64,000 bases of DNA from Plutella xylostella. Taxonomy: Eukaryota > Arthropoda > Insecta > Lepidoptera > Plutellidae. This document shows positions 63,641-64,000 of the stretch, one piece after another. Below the pieces are notes generated by a model that had not been told where the DNA came from, ran no database searches, and saw only the letters and a list, made by a program, of their open reading frames with translations. Each line of letters begins with the position of its first letter. Within the stretch, counting starts at the first letter, position 1. Where the stretch lies: positions 6,386,001 to 6,450,000 of the forward strand of contig NC_064000.1 in NCBI RefSeq assembly GCF_932276165.1, read 5' to 3'. The position numbers and the translations under genes were made by a program.

Positions 63641-64000
63641 CTGGAAATATCCATGTTTTTTAGTAAACATTTTTGAAGAATTAAGAAGAAGTAATAAAGT
63701 TTATTTCTGCAACTCAGCGTATGTGTCAGATAATAATAATGTTATAAAGTTAAGGATTTTCATTGTATCGCTGTACAGGGCTGATTTTCCAATAAAGTTA
63801 TCTGGCTAATAATTCTGATGCTGTCGCGTCTGAATGTTTATTTATTAATTATTTATTTATTAATTTAACATAAGGATCACCAGCAGTTAACTCATCGGAC
63901 ATACTTAACAGACAATTTTACATAATTTATTTTATTTCTTATTTTATTTGATTGGAAAAGGTGTAATAACAGGCATTAGATTACCATATTACATAAAATT
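63641..64000 (-). other. Upstream intron of the serine protease homolog
   Basis: AT-rich, no exon or signal peptide recognised before the window edge. Confidence 0.6.

Overview
This window is nuclear DNA from a moth or butterfly (Lepidoptera). It is AT-rich, has spliced genes with very long introns, and carries lepidopteran interspersed repeats: tRNA-headed SINEs, the common retroelement tail that reads CGCGAGCTTCGCTTCGCC, and many small foldback elements. No bacterial features are present.

Two host genes converge tail to tail. (1) On the + strand, a nucleolar protein 4 (NOL4/NOL4L) ortholog runs from an internal exon at 1760-2593, across an intron of about 45 kb, to eleven downstream exons between 47610 and the stop codon at 55578. 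All exon phases join, giving 780 codons plus stop; the first exon(s) lie left of the window. A short ATG exon at 34887-34937, in a CpG-rich patch of the giant intron, is in the right phase to be an alternative first exon. (2) On the - strand, from 63640 down to 59760, six exons encode a trypsin-like (S1) serine protease homolog. Its catalytic His reads Asn and its catalytic Ser reads Thr, so it is probably not a working protease. Its signal-peptide exon lies beyond the right edge.

The giant NOL4 intron contains a complete, apparently intact env-bearing Ty3/gypsy element (errantivirus) at 3814-11481, antisense to NOL4. It has 309-bp LTRs that I read as identical, a TAAT target duplication, a tRNA-Ser-type primer site, a polypurine tract, and open gag, pol and env frames with a canonical -1 slippery site between gag and pol. 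This is the most striking object in the window. The rest of the intron is unique DNA with scattered GC-richer patches, a (CA)n tract of about 160 bp, several hairpin MITEs (two with TAA duplications typical of PIF/Harbinger), SINE and LINE fragments, and one decayed reading frame.

The right end is shaped by local duplication. The last exon of the protease homolog, with its 3' flank, has been copied several times at 57750-59900, and one unit is split by a SINE with a clear target duplication. Exon 4 is present twice, with a 0.9-kb foldback element between the copies. In NOL4, a degenerate tandem repeat at 52707-53200 began as a duplication of an exon end and its splice donor.
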